Below are positions 1 to 11,970 of a stretch of DNA of 64,000 nucleotides, in pieces (the stretch's first letter is position 1; every line of letters begins with the position of its first letter). A program made the position numbers and the translations under genes. The stretch is from Mesostigma viride (lineage: Eukaryota > Streptophyta > Mesostigmatophyceae > Mesostigmatales > Mesostigmataceae): positions 1 to 64,000 of the forward strand of contig RPFO01001115.1 of the NCBI GenBank assembly GCA_009746045.1, given 5' to 3'. The notes below the pieces were generated by a model. That model ran no database searches, had not been told where the DNA came from, and worked only from the letters and a program-made list of their open reading frames with translations.

Positions 1-3000
1 GTGCGGTTGGGCAGGGGAAAAACATCTGTGGACGATAGAATTATAGCACCGGCGGGCCTCAAAGTGCCGGACGGGCATGCGGTACACCATTCCGTGGCAG
101 CTTGGCCCAGTTTGCTACCGGCTGGCACACGTCACGTTTCAGTGAATTTTGGGCTCCAGATTTAAATGCAACGTGCGGTTTGAGGCAGGGGAAAACATGC
201 GTGGACGATAGGAATTATAGCACCGGCGGGCTTCAAAGTGCCGGACGGCAGGCGGTACCACCATTCCGTGGCAGCTTGGCCCAGTTTGCTACCGGCTGGC
301 ACACGTTTTCAGTGAATTTTGGGCTCCAGATTTAAATGCAACGTGCGGTTTGAGGCAGGGGAAAACATGCGTGGACGATAGGAATTATAGCACCGGCGGG
401 CTTCAAAGTGCCGGACGGCAGGCGGTACCACCATTCCGTGGCAGCTTGGCCCAGTTTGCTACCGGCTGGCACACGTTTTCAGTGAATTTTGGGCTCCAGA
501 TTTAAATGCAACGTGCGGTTTGAGGCAGGGGAAAACATGCGTGGACGATAGGAATTATAGCACCGGCGGGCTTCAAAGTGCCGGACGGCAGGCGGTACCA
601 CCATTCCGTGGCAGCTTGGCCCAGTTTGCTACCGGCTGGCACACGTTTTCAGTGAATTTTGGGCTCCAGATTTAAATGCAACGTGCGGTTTGAGGCAGGG
701 GAAAACATGCGTGGACGATAGGAATTATAGCACCGGCGGGCTTCAAAGTGCCGGACGGCAGGCGGTACCACCATTCCGTGGCAGCTTGGCCCAGTTTGCT
801 ACCGGCTGGCACACGTTTTCAGTGAATTTTGGGCTCCAGATTTAAATGCAACGTGCGGTTTGAGGCAGGGGAAAACATGCGTGGACGATAGGAATTATAG
901 CACCGGCGGGCTTCAAAGTGCCGGACGGCAGGCGGTACCACCATTCCGTGGCAGCTTGGCCCAGTTTGCTACCGGCTGGCACACGTTTTCAGTGAATTTT
1001 GGGCTCCAGATTTAAATGCAACGTGCGGTTTGAGGCAGGGGAAAACATGCGTGGACGATAGGAATTATAGCACCGGCGGGCTTCAAAGTGCCGGACGGCA
1101 GGCGGTACCACCATTCCGTGGCAGCTTGGCCCAGTTTGCTACCGGCTGGCACACGTTTTCAGTGAATTTTGGGCTCCAGATTTAAATGCAACGTGCGGTT
1201 TGAGGCAGGGGAAAACATGCGTGGACGATAGGAATTATAGCACCGGCGGGCTTCAAAGTGCCGGACGGCAGGCGGTACCACCATTCCGTGGCAGCTTGGC
1301 CCAGTTTGCTACCGGCTGGCACACGTTTTCAGTGAATTTTGGGCTCCAGATTTAAATGCAACGTGCGGTTTGAGGCAGGGGAAAACATGCGTGGACGATA
1401 GGAATTATAGCACCGGCGGGCTTCAAAGTGCCGGACGGCAGGCGGTACCACCATTCCGTGGCAGCTTGGCCCAGTTTGCTACCGGCTGGCACACGTTTTC
1501 AGTGAATTTTGGGCTCCAGATTTAAATGCAACGTGCGGTTTGAGGCAGGGGAAAACATGCGTGGACGATAGGAATTATAGCACCGGCGGGCTTCAAAGTG
1601 CCGGACGGCAGGCGGTACCACCATTCCGTGGCAGCTTGGCCCAGTTTGCTACCGGCTGGCACACGTTTTCAGTGAATTTTGGGCTCCAGATTTAAATGCA
1701 ACGTGCGGTTTGAGGCAGGGGAAAACATGCGTGGACGATAGGAATTATAGCACCGGCGGGCTTCAAAGTGCCGGACGGCAGGCGGTACCACCATTCCGTG
1801 GCAGCTTGGCCCAGTTTGCTACCGGCTGGCACACGTTTTCAGTGAATTTTGGGCTCCAGATTTAAATGCAACGTGCGGTTTGAGGCAGGGGAAAACATGC
1901 GTGGACGATAGGAATTATAGCACCGGCGGGCTTCAAAGTGCCGGACGGCAGGCGGTACCACCATTCCGTGGCAGCTTGGCCCAGTTTGCTACCGGCTGGC
2001 ACACGTTTTCAGTGAATTTTGGGCTCCAGATTTAAATGCAACGTGCGGTTTGAGGCAGGGGAAAACATGCGTGGACGATAGGAATTATAGCACCGGCGGG
2101 CTTCAAAGTGCCGGACGGCAGGCGGTACCACCATTCCGTGGCAGCTTGGCCCAGTTTGCTACCGGCTGGCACACGTTTTCAGTGAATTTTGGGCTCCAGA
2201 TTTAAATGCAACGTGCGGTTTGAGGCAGGGGAAAACATGCGTGGACGATAGGAATTATAGCACCGGCGGGCTTCAAAGTGCCGGACGGCAGGCGGTACCA
2301 CCATTCCGTGGCAGCTTGGCCCAGTTTGCTACCGGCTGGCACACGTTTTCAGTGAATTTTGGGCTCCAGATTTAAATGCAACGTGCGGTTTGAGGCAGGG
2401 GAAAACATGCGTGGACGATAGGAATTATAGCACCGGCGGGCTTCAAAGTGCCGGACGGCAGGCGGTACCACCATTCCGTGGCAGCTTGGCCCAGTTTGCT
2501 ACCGGCTGGCACACGTTTTCAGTGAATTTTGGGCTCCAGATTTAAATGCAACGTGCGGTTTGAGGCAGGGGAAAACATGCGTGGACGATAGGAATTATAG
2601 CACCGGCGGGCTTCAAAGTGCCGGACGGCAGGCGGTACCACCATTCCGTGGCAGCTTGGCCCAGTTTGCTACCGGCTGGCACACGTTTTCAGTGAATTTT
2701 GGGCTCCAGATTTAAATGCAACGTGCGGTTTGAGGCAGGGGAAAACATGCGTGGACGATAGGAATTATAGCACCGGCGGGCTTCAAAGTGCCGGACGGCA
2801 GGCGGTACCACCATTCCGTGGCAGCTTGGCCCAGTTTGCTACCGGCTGGCACACGTTTTCAGTGAATTTTGGGCTCCAGATTTAAATGCAACGTGCGGTT
2901 TGAGGCAGGGGAAAACATGCGTGGACGATAGGAATTATAGCACCGGCGGGCTTCAAAGTGCCGGACGGCAGGCGGTACCACCATTCCGTGGCAGCTTGGC

Positions 3001-6000
3001 CCAGTTTGCTACCGGCTGGCACACGTTTTCAGTGAATTTTGGGCTCCAGATTTAAATGCAACGTGCGGTTTGAGGCAGGGGAAAACATGCGTGGACGATA
3101 GGAATTATAGCACCGGCGGGCTTCAAAGTGCCGGACGGCAGGCGGTACCACCATTCCGTGGCAGCTTGGCCCAGTTTGCTACCGGCTGGCACACGTTTTC
3201 AGTGAATTTTGGGCTCCAGATTTAAATGCAACGTGCGGTTTGAGGCAGGGGAAAACATGCGTGGACGATAGGAATTATAGCACCGGCGGGCTTCAAAGTG
3301 CCGGACGGCAGGCGGTACCACCATTCCGTGGCAGCTTGGCCCAGTTTGCTACCGGCTGGCACACGTTTTCAGTGAATTTTGGGCTCCAGATTTAAATGCA
3401 ACGTGCGGTTTGAGGCAGGGGAAAACATGCGTGGACGATAGGAATTATAGCACCGGCGGGCTTCAAAGTGCCGGACGGCAGGCGGTACCACCATTCCGTG
3501 GCAGCTTGGCCCAGTTTGCTACCGGCTGGCACACGTTTTCAGTGAATTTTGGGCTCCAGATTTAAATGCAACGTGCGGTTTGAGGCAGGGGAAAACATGC
3601 GTGGACGATAGGAATTATAGCACCGGCGGGCTTCAAAGTGCCGGACGGCAGGCGGTACCACCATTCCGTGGCAGCTTGGCCCAGTTTGCTACCGGCTGGC
3701 ACACGTTTTCAGTGAATTTTGGGCTCCAGATTTAAATGCAACGTGCGGTTTGAGGCAGGGGAAAACATGCGTGGACGATAGGAATTATAGCACCGGCGGG
3801 CTTCAAAGTGCCGGACGGCAGGCGGTACCACCATTCCGTGGCAGCTTGGCCCAGTTTGCTACCGGCTGGCACACGTTTTCAGTGAATTTTGGGCTCCAGA
3901 TTTAAATGCAACGTGCGGTTTGAGGCAGGGGAAAACATGCGTGGACGATAGGAATTATAGCACCGGCGGGCTTCAAAGTGCCGGACGGCAGGCGGTACCA
4001 CCATTCCGTGGCAGCTTGGCCCAGTTTGCTACCGGCTGGCACACGTTTTCAGTGAATTTTGGGCTCCAGATTTAAATGCAACGTGCGGTTTGAGGCAGGG
4101 GAAAACATGCGTGGACGATAGGAATTATAGCACCGGCGGGCTTCAAAGTGCCGGACGGCAGGCGGTACCACCATTCCGTGGCAGCTTGGCCCAGTTTGCT
4201 ACCGGCTGGCACACGTTTTCAGTGAATTTTGGGCTCCAGATTTAAATGCAACGTGCGGTTTGAGGCAGGGGAAAACATGCGTGGACGATAGGAATTATAG
4301 CACCGGCGGGCTTCAAAGTGCCGGACGGCAGGCGGTACCACCATTCCGTGGCAGCTTGGCCCAGTTTGCTACCGGCTGGCACACGTTTTCAGTGAATTTT
4401 GGGCTCCAGATTTAAATGCAACGTGCGGTTTGAGGCAGGGGAAAACATGCGTGGACGATAGGAATTATAGCACCGGCGGGCTTCAAAGTGCCGGACGGCA
4501 GGCGGTACCACCATTCCGTGGCAGCTTGGCCCAGTTTGCTACCGGCTGGCACACGTTTTCAGTGAATTTTGGGCTCCAGATTTAAATGCAACGTGCGGTT
4601 TGAGGCAGGGGAAAACATGCGTGGACGATAGGAATTATAGCACCGGCGGGCTTCAAAGTGCCGGACGGCAGGCGGTACCACCATTCCGTGGCAGCTTGGC
4701 CCAGTTTGCTACCGGCTGGCACACGTTTTCAGTGAATTTTGGGCTCCAGATTTAAATGCAACGTGCGGTTTGAGGCAGGGGAAAACATGCGTGGACGATA
4801 GGAATTATAGCACCGGCGGGCTTCAAAGTGCCGGACGGCAGGCGGTACCACCATTCCGTGGCAGCTTGGCCCAGTTTGCTACCGGCTGGCACACGTTTTC
4901 AGTGAATTTTGGGCTCCAGATTTAAATGCAACGTGCGGTTTGAGGCAGGGGAAAACATGCGTGGACGATAGGAATTATAGCACCGGCGGGCTTCAAAGTG
5001 CCGGACGGCAGGCGGTACCACCATTCCGTGGCAGCTTGGCCCAGTTTGCTACCGGCTGGCACACGTTTTCAGTGAATTTTGGGCTCCAGATTTAAATGCA
5101 ACGTGCGGTTTGAGGCAGGGGAAAACATGCGTGGACGATAGGAATTATAGCACCGGCGGGCTTCAAAGTGCCGGACGGCAGGCGGTACCACCATTCCGTG
5201 GCAGCTTGGCCCAGTTTGCTACCGGCTGGCACACGTTTTCAGTGAATTTTGGGCTCCAGATTTAAATGCAACGTGCGGTTTGAGGCAGGGGAAAACATGC
5301 GTGGACGATAGGAATTATAGCACCGGCGGGCTTCAAAGTGCCGGACGGCAGGCGGTACCACCATTCCGTGGCAGCTTGGCCCAGTTTGCTACCGGCTGGC
5401 ACACGTTTTCAGTGAATTTTGGGCTCCAGATTTAAATGCAACGTGCGGTTTGAGGCAGGGGAAAACATGCGTGGACGATAGGAATTATAGCACCGGCGGG
5501 CTTCAAAGTGCCGGACGGCAGGCGGTACCACCATTCCGTGGCAGCTTGGCCCAGTTTGCTACCGGCTGGCACACGTTTTCAGTGAATTTTGGGCTCCAGA
5601 TTTAAATGCAACGTGCGGTTTGAGGCAGGGGAAAACATGCGTGGACGATAGGAATTATAGCACCGGCGGGCTTCAAAGTGCCGGACGGCAGGCGGTACCA
5701 CCATTCCGTGGCAGCTTGGCCCAGTTTGCTACCGGCTGGCACACGTTTTCAGTGAATTTTGGGCTCCAGATTTAAATGCAACGTGCGGTTTGAGGCAGGG
5801 GAAAACATGCGTGGACGATAGGAATTATAGCACCGGCGGGCTTCAAAGTGCCGGACGGCAGGCGGTACCACCATTCCGTGGCAGCTTGGCCCAGTTTGCT
5901 ACCGGCTGGCACACGTTTTCAGTGAATTTTGGGCTCCAGATTTAAATGCAACGTGCGGTTTGAGGCAGGGGAAAACATGCGTGGACGATAGGAATTATAG

Positions 6001-6547
6001 CACCGGCGGGCTTCAAAGTGCCGGACGGCAGGCGGTACCACCATTCCGTGGCAGCTTGGCCCAGTTTGCTACCGGCTGGCACACGTTTTCAGTGAATTTT
6101 GGGCTCCAGATTTAAATGCAACGTGCGGTTTGAGGCAGGGGAAAACATGCGTGGACGATAGGAATTATAGCACCGGCGGGCTTCAAAGTGCCGGACGGCA
6201 GGCGGTACCACCATTCCGTGGCAGCTTGGCCCAGTTTGCTACCGGCTGGCACACGTTTTCAGTGAATTTTGGGCTCCAGATTTAAATGCAACGTGCGGTT
6301 TGAGGCAGGGGAAAACATGCGTGGACGATAGGAATTATAGCACCGGCGGGCTTCAAAGTGCCGGACGGCAGGCGGTACCACCATTCCGTGGCAGCTTGGC
6401 CCAGTTTGCTACCGGCTGGCACACGTTTTCAGTGAATTTTGGGCTCCAGATTTAAATGCAACGTGCGGTTTGAGGCAGGGGAAAACATGCGTGGACGATA
6501 GGAATTATAGCACCGGCGGGCTTCAAAGTGCCGGACGGCAGGCGGTA
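1..6547. repeat. 170-bp satellite array, about 38.5 units
   Basis: Head-to-tail copies of one 170-bp unit; landmarks such as the start of AGTGAATTTT recur at 141, 311, 481 and so on. Units look identical by eye except the first, at 1-140, which carries several small indels and substitutions and may be an array edge or a contig-end artefact. Each unit contains TTTAAATGCAACGTGCGG and GTGCCGGACGGC. The last unit breaks off after GGCGGTACC at 6547, where family A sequence begins. The array continues past the left edge. No gene is seen in it; the short open frame near the start is just repeat sequence. Confidence 0.97.
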
Positions 6548-6657
6548 CCGCGACCGCAGCGCGTTGGGGGGCTGCCGCCCCCCAAACCCCCCGCGTGGGG
6601 GGCTCCGCCCCCCACACCCCCCGCCCCCCCCCTCGGTGGCTGCCACGCCTGCCCTGA

Positions 6658-8937
6658 TTGTTCATGGACGACCCACGACCCCCTTCGCCCAACGGCTCCC
6701 CCGCTCCCCGGTTGGCGCCTCGGCGGTCCTCTCGGCTTGCGGCCCTTCTTGCGGAGGTGGGCGACCCGGCTGCGGGGGGCTCGGGCGCCCCGGTCTCCCC
6801 CTCCTTGGTCTGCGAGGTCTGCCGGAGCGGGCACCGCGGGCACCACATGTTAGTTTGTGATGCTTGCAATTCCGGGTGGCACTTGCAGTGTCTTACTCCC
6901 CGGCTCTACCGGGTCCCGCCGGGCTCCTGGACGTGCCCGCGCTGTCCCCCCCGGCGGGCCCCCGGGCTGCCCTCCCCGCTGGGTGCTCCGGCCCCCTGCC
7001 CCGTGTGCCCCCCTGCCGAGGCCCTCGGGGCGGGCCGTGGCCTGCCCGATGGGGCCGCCGTTGCTCGGGCCCTGGCGCCCTCGGCCCCGGGGCCCCACCC
7101 GTCGCCTGGCCCCGCCGACGGGGGCGCGGCGCTGTCGCCTGGGCTGGCCCGGCCGACCCCCGGCGGGCCTGGCGACCCCGGCGCCCGCCCCCGGCCCCTC
7201 GCTCCCCGACGCTCTGGCCTCCCTTCCCCCGGCCGCGGTTGGCCACCCAGCCGCCACCCCCGTCCTTGCCGCGTGGGACGGCGGCCCCCGGGCCCACGCG
7301 TTCACCTCGTGGCCGCCCTCGCACATTGTCGGCGTGGTGGGCCGCGCCACCTTTTCTTGGGCGTACTGCCCTTTGTTGCTGGACGCGGTCGGGCTCCAGG
7401 CCGCCTTCCCCTCGCTCCCTAGGCCCCCGGCCTTCCTGGCCCTAGTTGCGCAGGTGCGGGCGACATTTCTTTCCGCCGCCCCCCGGTGACGGCCTCGACT
7501 CTTTGGGGGTATGTCTTGGAAGGATATCACGCCGGCTGCCGGCTGCCGTGGCATCTCCCGGCCGCCCGGCAGGAAGAGCTGCTTTCCCTGGACGAGCGGG
7601 TGGGTCAGGAGGTGGTCGAGTTCGTCACGGCGGTGGCTCGAGACGCACAGGTCTCGGTGCGGGCGGCCTACCTCGCGGGCGGCGCCGACCTGGGCCTCAT
7701 GTCCCCGCGGCAGCTTCGCCTCTTCTTGGACGCCCAGGCCCCGCCTCCCGGCCCGGTTGCCAGTGGGGGCTTTCTCATCACCTCCCTCAGCCTGGCGCAG
7801 GCCGCCATGCTGCGTGTGGAGTTCGGGGCCCCCATCGCGGTTCAGGGCGGCCAGGCCATCTTGGTGGACTCGGCCGGGCGCGCCCAGCCCCTAACCGCGG
7901 GGACGCCTGTTTCTGCCTTCCTCCACGACATCCTGGAGTTGGCAGGCATCCCGCACGAATGGCACCCCGCGGCTGACCAACCGGTCGGCATCCTCTCGCG
8001 CGCCCAGATTGCCGCTCTCCCGGGTTGCTGGGAGGCCGGCTGGGACCCGCCCCCCCCTCATGTCCGGTCCCTTCTGGAGGGGGACGACCCCGAGTCGGGC
8101 TCCTGTGCCATCTGCCTTGAGCCCTTCCGGCCGGGGGATGGCTTGTGTCGCCTGCCCGCGTGCGGCCACACATTCCATCAAGCGTGCATCGCGCGCAGCT
8201 TGCTCCACTCCGTGCCGCGCTGCCCGTTGTGCCGGGCTGTTGTGCCGCCCCCTGGGACTGCGCTTCCTCTCGGCCCGCCCCCGGTCTCGCTGGGTCCCCT
8301 GCCGGGTCCCCACCGGGCCCCGGGGCCAGCTGCCTCCCCGACCCCTCGGCCTCCGCCCCCGGCCTCGTTGCCGGGGCCTGGGGTGGTCGCGGGCGCGCTG
8401 GCGAGTCCCCCTGGGAGGGGCGCCGGCGTTCTCGATCCCCCTCCGCTGGGGGTCTCCCCGGTGGGCACTGCCTCCTCCGTGGCCCCGGCGGGCCTGCCGG
8501 GCGCTGGTCGGGTCGTGGTGCGCGCGCCTGCCGGCCCGGCTGGGGAGACGCCGCAGGCCCCACGTCCTGCCTTTGCTGGCGCCGCTCCCCGCCACTCAGC
8601 GCCCGCCGACGGCCTTCACCGGTGTGCCGTGCTGCTTCCCACGGGGTCCCCGTGTGCGGGTGTGTTCCACAACCGTAACCTCCTCTGCCAGCACCTTCGC
8701 GCTGTGCACCCCGATCTCGGCGCGGCGGATCTGCAGGCCATGAGCTGTTACCGGTGCCCGGAAGCTCACTGCCAGCGGGTGTACTCCATTCACGGGCGCG
8801 CTCAGCACGCGCGCGCCTGTGTTGCTCAACGGCCCCTCAACCGGCCAGCAGTCCCGGCCCCCTCCCCCCTCCCGCCTCGGCTCCCCCGGCTCCCAGCCCC
8901 CGCCGCCCGACTACTCGGCCAGTTGGCGTTGGCTTGA
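6658..8937 (+). pseudogene. Family A ORF, N-terminal part: PHD, RING-H2 and zinc fingers
   Basis: Starting at ATG 6658 there is a C4HC3 PHD finger at residues 52-96 (C52, C55, C67, C70, H75, C78, C93, C96). The frame then shifts: protein-like sequence occupies frame 2 from about 7190 to 7485 and returns to frame 1 at 7486, joining in a C run near 7475. The 7486 segment carries a RING-H2 finger (C207, C210, C226, H228, H231, C234, C246, C249), a proline-rich linker, then two C2H2-like fingers at about 8617-8820. PHD fingers bind histone tails and RING-H2 domains are usually E3 ubiquitin ligases; C2H2 fingers in R2-type elements bind target DNA. Whether these act together here is inference. Frameshifts could be decay or sequencing error. 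Confidence 0.82.
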
Positions 8938-11823
8938 CACGGTTCCCTGGGATGCATGCGCCATCAACCCGACGTCTACCCTGACCGACCTCCCCCACCG
9001 CGCGCGTAGCCTTTTCGCGCAATGTGCAATCGTTTCTCTCCGGCGCATGCACGCCGCTCCGGACGACCCGCTGGGCTTTAAACTGCACATGGTGACCCCC
9101 CGCCTGCTCCTCACCCCTCTCGGGCGTGGTGTGCGCGGCCTCCAGGGTGCGGTTATTGCCCGTTGCCGACGCTTTCTGCAGGGGGACTGGGAGGGGCTGT
9201 TTGGCGTGCCGCCCCCGCGCACGGCCCGGCTGTCGGGGGAGGTCAACTTCGAGCGGGTGGCCGCCGACGTCATCCGCCTCGTCCGCGAGGGGCAGCTCAG
9301 CCGGGCCATGACCCGCTTGGAAATGGCCAAGCTCGCCCCCGCCAATGCGGCTACCCTGGCGGCCTTGGAGGCTCTTCACCCTGCGGAGCCCGGATTCCAG
9401 CTGCCCGTGCCGGACCCCCTGCCGGCCCCCCTCCGGCTGGACCGCGACTGCTTCCTGGAGGTGATGCGTGCGGTCCCGCGGGCTTCCTCTACCGGGCCGT
9501 CGGGCTGGCGCTACGAGCACTTGGAGGTCCTGGTGGGGCATGGGGGCGAGGACATTCTCTTTGACACCCTCATTGACCTGGCGGCTGGTCGCGTTCCTCC
9601 CGCTGCGCGCGAGTGGTTAGCGGGCGCTCGCCTCCTCGCTCTGCTCAAGGGTGTCTTGCCCCCCCCGAGGGCAAGGTGCGCCCGATCGCCTGCGGTGAGG
9701 TGCTCCGCAAGCTCGTGGGCAAAGTGATCTGCCGCCAAAAGGCGCCCGAGCTCCGTGCCTTTTTCTGCCCGCCCCTCGCAGCGGGTGAGACCTCGGTGGC
9801 GGCCCAGCTGGGGGTGACGACTCCAGGCGGGGCGGATATCCTCATCCATTCGGTGCAGGCCTACCTCGAGGCCCACCCCACCCACGCTGTCGTCAAGGTC
9901 GACTGCCACAACGCGTTCAACAGTCTGTCCCGCGCCAGCATGTTTGCGGCCGTCATGGAGTCCTTCGAGGACTTGTACGCTTGGACAGCCGTGTGCTACG
10001 GCCAGCCCGGCCAACTGGTTCACATCATGGAGGACGGCACTCGCGGCGGCCTGCTGTCGCGGTCGGGCACCCAGCAAGGGGACCCCCTGGGACCCCTGTA
10101 CTTTGCCGCCCCCCTCCAGGGTTGCCTCCAAGCGGTCCATGCTGCCCACCCGGCGGTCGCTATTCAGGCCTACTTGGATGATATCTACCTTCTGGGCCCT
10201 GTGCCGGACACCACCGCGGCTCTGCTGGCACTGCAGACCGCGGTGGCCGACATCAACCTCCAGTTGACCCTTGCCAAGTGCGCGGTGTACTCGCCCCAAG
10301 GTGATTGCTCCGGCTTTCCGCCCCAGCTCTTGGGCCGGGACGAGCGCCTCCATGGGTTGGATGTCCTCGGCGTTCCGGTTGGCGACCCCGCGTTTGTCAT
10401 CGATGCTCTGCGGGCCGCCCTCGAGGCACGCACTGAGGTACTGCCCTTGATTGCGCGCCTTCATGATTCGCAGACCAAGGGTCTGCTTCTGTGGTTTTGC
10501 GCTCACCCTCGCGTCGTTCACTGGCTCCGGGGCGCTCTTCCGTCTCAGGTCCGGCTGGCCGCCGAGGGCCACGACGAACGCATCCAGTCGGCCTTGGCGC
10601 AGCTGGTCCCGGGCCCCGACCTCCCGCCACATGCTATTCGCATTGCCTCCCTGCCTGCACGGATGGGTGGCTGCGGTCTGACTCGTGCCGCCCGGCTGGC
10701 CCCAGCAGCCTTTTTGGGCTCCGTCGCTCAGTCGTGGGCGGAAAGCTGCCGGCTCCTGCCCCTTTTGGCAACGGCAGCGCCTGACCTCCTGGACCCCAGC
10801 AGCCCTTTGCCCTTCGTCACCGCCATCCAGGAGGCCTATGCTGAGATCCAGCAGGCCTGTTCTCCCGTCCGTGCCGCTCAGGCGGTACAGCGCCACCTCC
10901 CTCGCGGCACTCCCTCGGTCGCCTCCGTTCAATCTCCCGCCGCATTCCCTGCTCGCGTCATCGATAAACACCAGAAAACCTACGCGGGTATTCTGCACAC
11001 GGCTGATTGGATTGCTCTTTTCGCGGACCTCAACGCCCAGGGACGTGCGTGGCTGTTCTCGCTTTCCTTGCGGAGTGTGGGCTCGGCGTACCTTCGTGCT
11101 CTTCCCATGGCCCCCCCATTCGCCTTGGCTCCCAGCCACTACTCGGTGGCGCTCCGGCACCAGCTATTTGCCCCGCAGCCTCTTGTTCCGGCCGGGCGGC
11201 CTTGTGGTAGCTGTGGGCAGCCGCTGGATCCCACGGGGACTCACTACCTTGCCTGCATGGGGGGCCAACAGAATCAGAATTGGTATTTGTATTTGCACAC
11301 TGTCCTCCTGACGGTGGTGCTCGCCATGATTCGGTCGGTTTTCCCCCACGCGAACATCCGGTCCGAGGATGCGGATGGCGCTGCCTTCTATTCCCCCAAC
11401 CACCGGCCTGACATCGTGGTGCTGGACTTTGAGGGGGGTGGCCGGCATCTGCTTATTGACGTTTCGGTGGCGCGGCCCTTGGCTCTTAGCCACGTGGCTG
11501 GGGCCTCCCTCACGGCAGGTTACACGGCGGACCGGGCGGAGCGGGCCAAGCTCCTGGCCTACGGCGACGTCGGGCACCATCGTGTGGTGCCCTTTGTCCT
11601 GGAGGAGTTTGGGGCCATGGGGCCCCTGACCTCCGCCTTCTTCAAGGAGTGTTGCCGGCTCCGGGAGGACCGGCTGGACCTGGAGGGCCAGCGGGCCCCA
11701 TGGTCGGCGCGGACCTGGACGTCATATTGGCGTCAGCGCTTGTCGGTGGCGCTGACTCGGGCCATGGCTGACATCATGCTCCGCCGTACGCGGGCTGATT
11801 TTGCGGTGCAGCAGGGCTATTAG
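8819..11823 (+). pseudogene. Family A ORF, reverse transcriptase and restriction-like endonuclease
   Basis: Continues the upstream ORF after a frame change near 8855-8880. Frame 2 (8819-9658) holds the RT N-terminal blocks, with SGWRYEHLEVL. The frame changes again at an 8-C run (9659-9666); a second copy has 9 C at that point and reads straight through, so this copy carries a 1-nt deletion or error. Frame 1 then gives the RT core: VKVDCHNAFN, GTQQGDPLGP and the catalytic YLDD at 10171-10182. A CCHC knuckle (CGSCG, then H and C, about 11203-11260) is followed by the RLE signature RPD, D and DVSV at about 11404-11470. Stop TAG 11821-11823. RT with a C-terminal CCHC and RLE is the hallmark of the R2 superclade, which uses target-primed reverse transcription. 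Confidence 0.92.
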
Positions 11824-11970
11824 GTTCCTCCCGTTAGGCGTTTCCATTGGTCTTATCGTATCGTAGTATAGAGCTTTGACATGGCTCTGTATATAGGTTT
11901 ATAGCTGGGCGTTTGCTTTGGTTTGAGTGATTTCACTCTGCTGTAAGTAATTATATTTTAAATATATATT

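Larger units (their letters stand above)
6548..11960 (+). mobile_element. Family A non-LTR retrotransposon, copy 1 (RLE type)
   Basis: The longest copy of a non-LTR retrotransposon with a restriction-like endonuclease (R2/NeSL/Utopia-type architecture). It starts where the satellite stops. A GC-rich leader with mirrored G and C runs (6560-6640) precedes coding sequence from 6658 to 11823, followed by a 137-bp 3' UTR ending in AATTATATTTT with no poly(A). The 3' UTR is found again in copies at 11971, 42452 and 55743. The body is nearly identical to the other copies, so amplification is recent. Coding is broken by several frame changes, all near C or G runs. Confidence 0.92.

Noticed and set aside
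1-6547. rDNA spacer or telomere interpretation of the 170-bp array
   Set aside because: No rRNA sequence adjoins it and the unit has no short telomeric motif; satellite or retroelement monomer is simpler.
6429-7554. Several minus-strand and alternative-frame ORFs over the family A N-terminus
   Set aside because: Shadows of the PHD/RING coding region in GC-rich sequence.
9511-11160. A 549-residue antisense frame opposite the family A RT (and the similar frame at 43247-44602)
   Set aside because: Runs opposite a strongly supported RT/RLE frame in GC-rich DNA where antisense frames stay open by chance; no domains.
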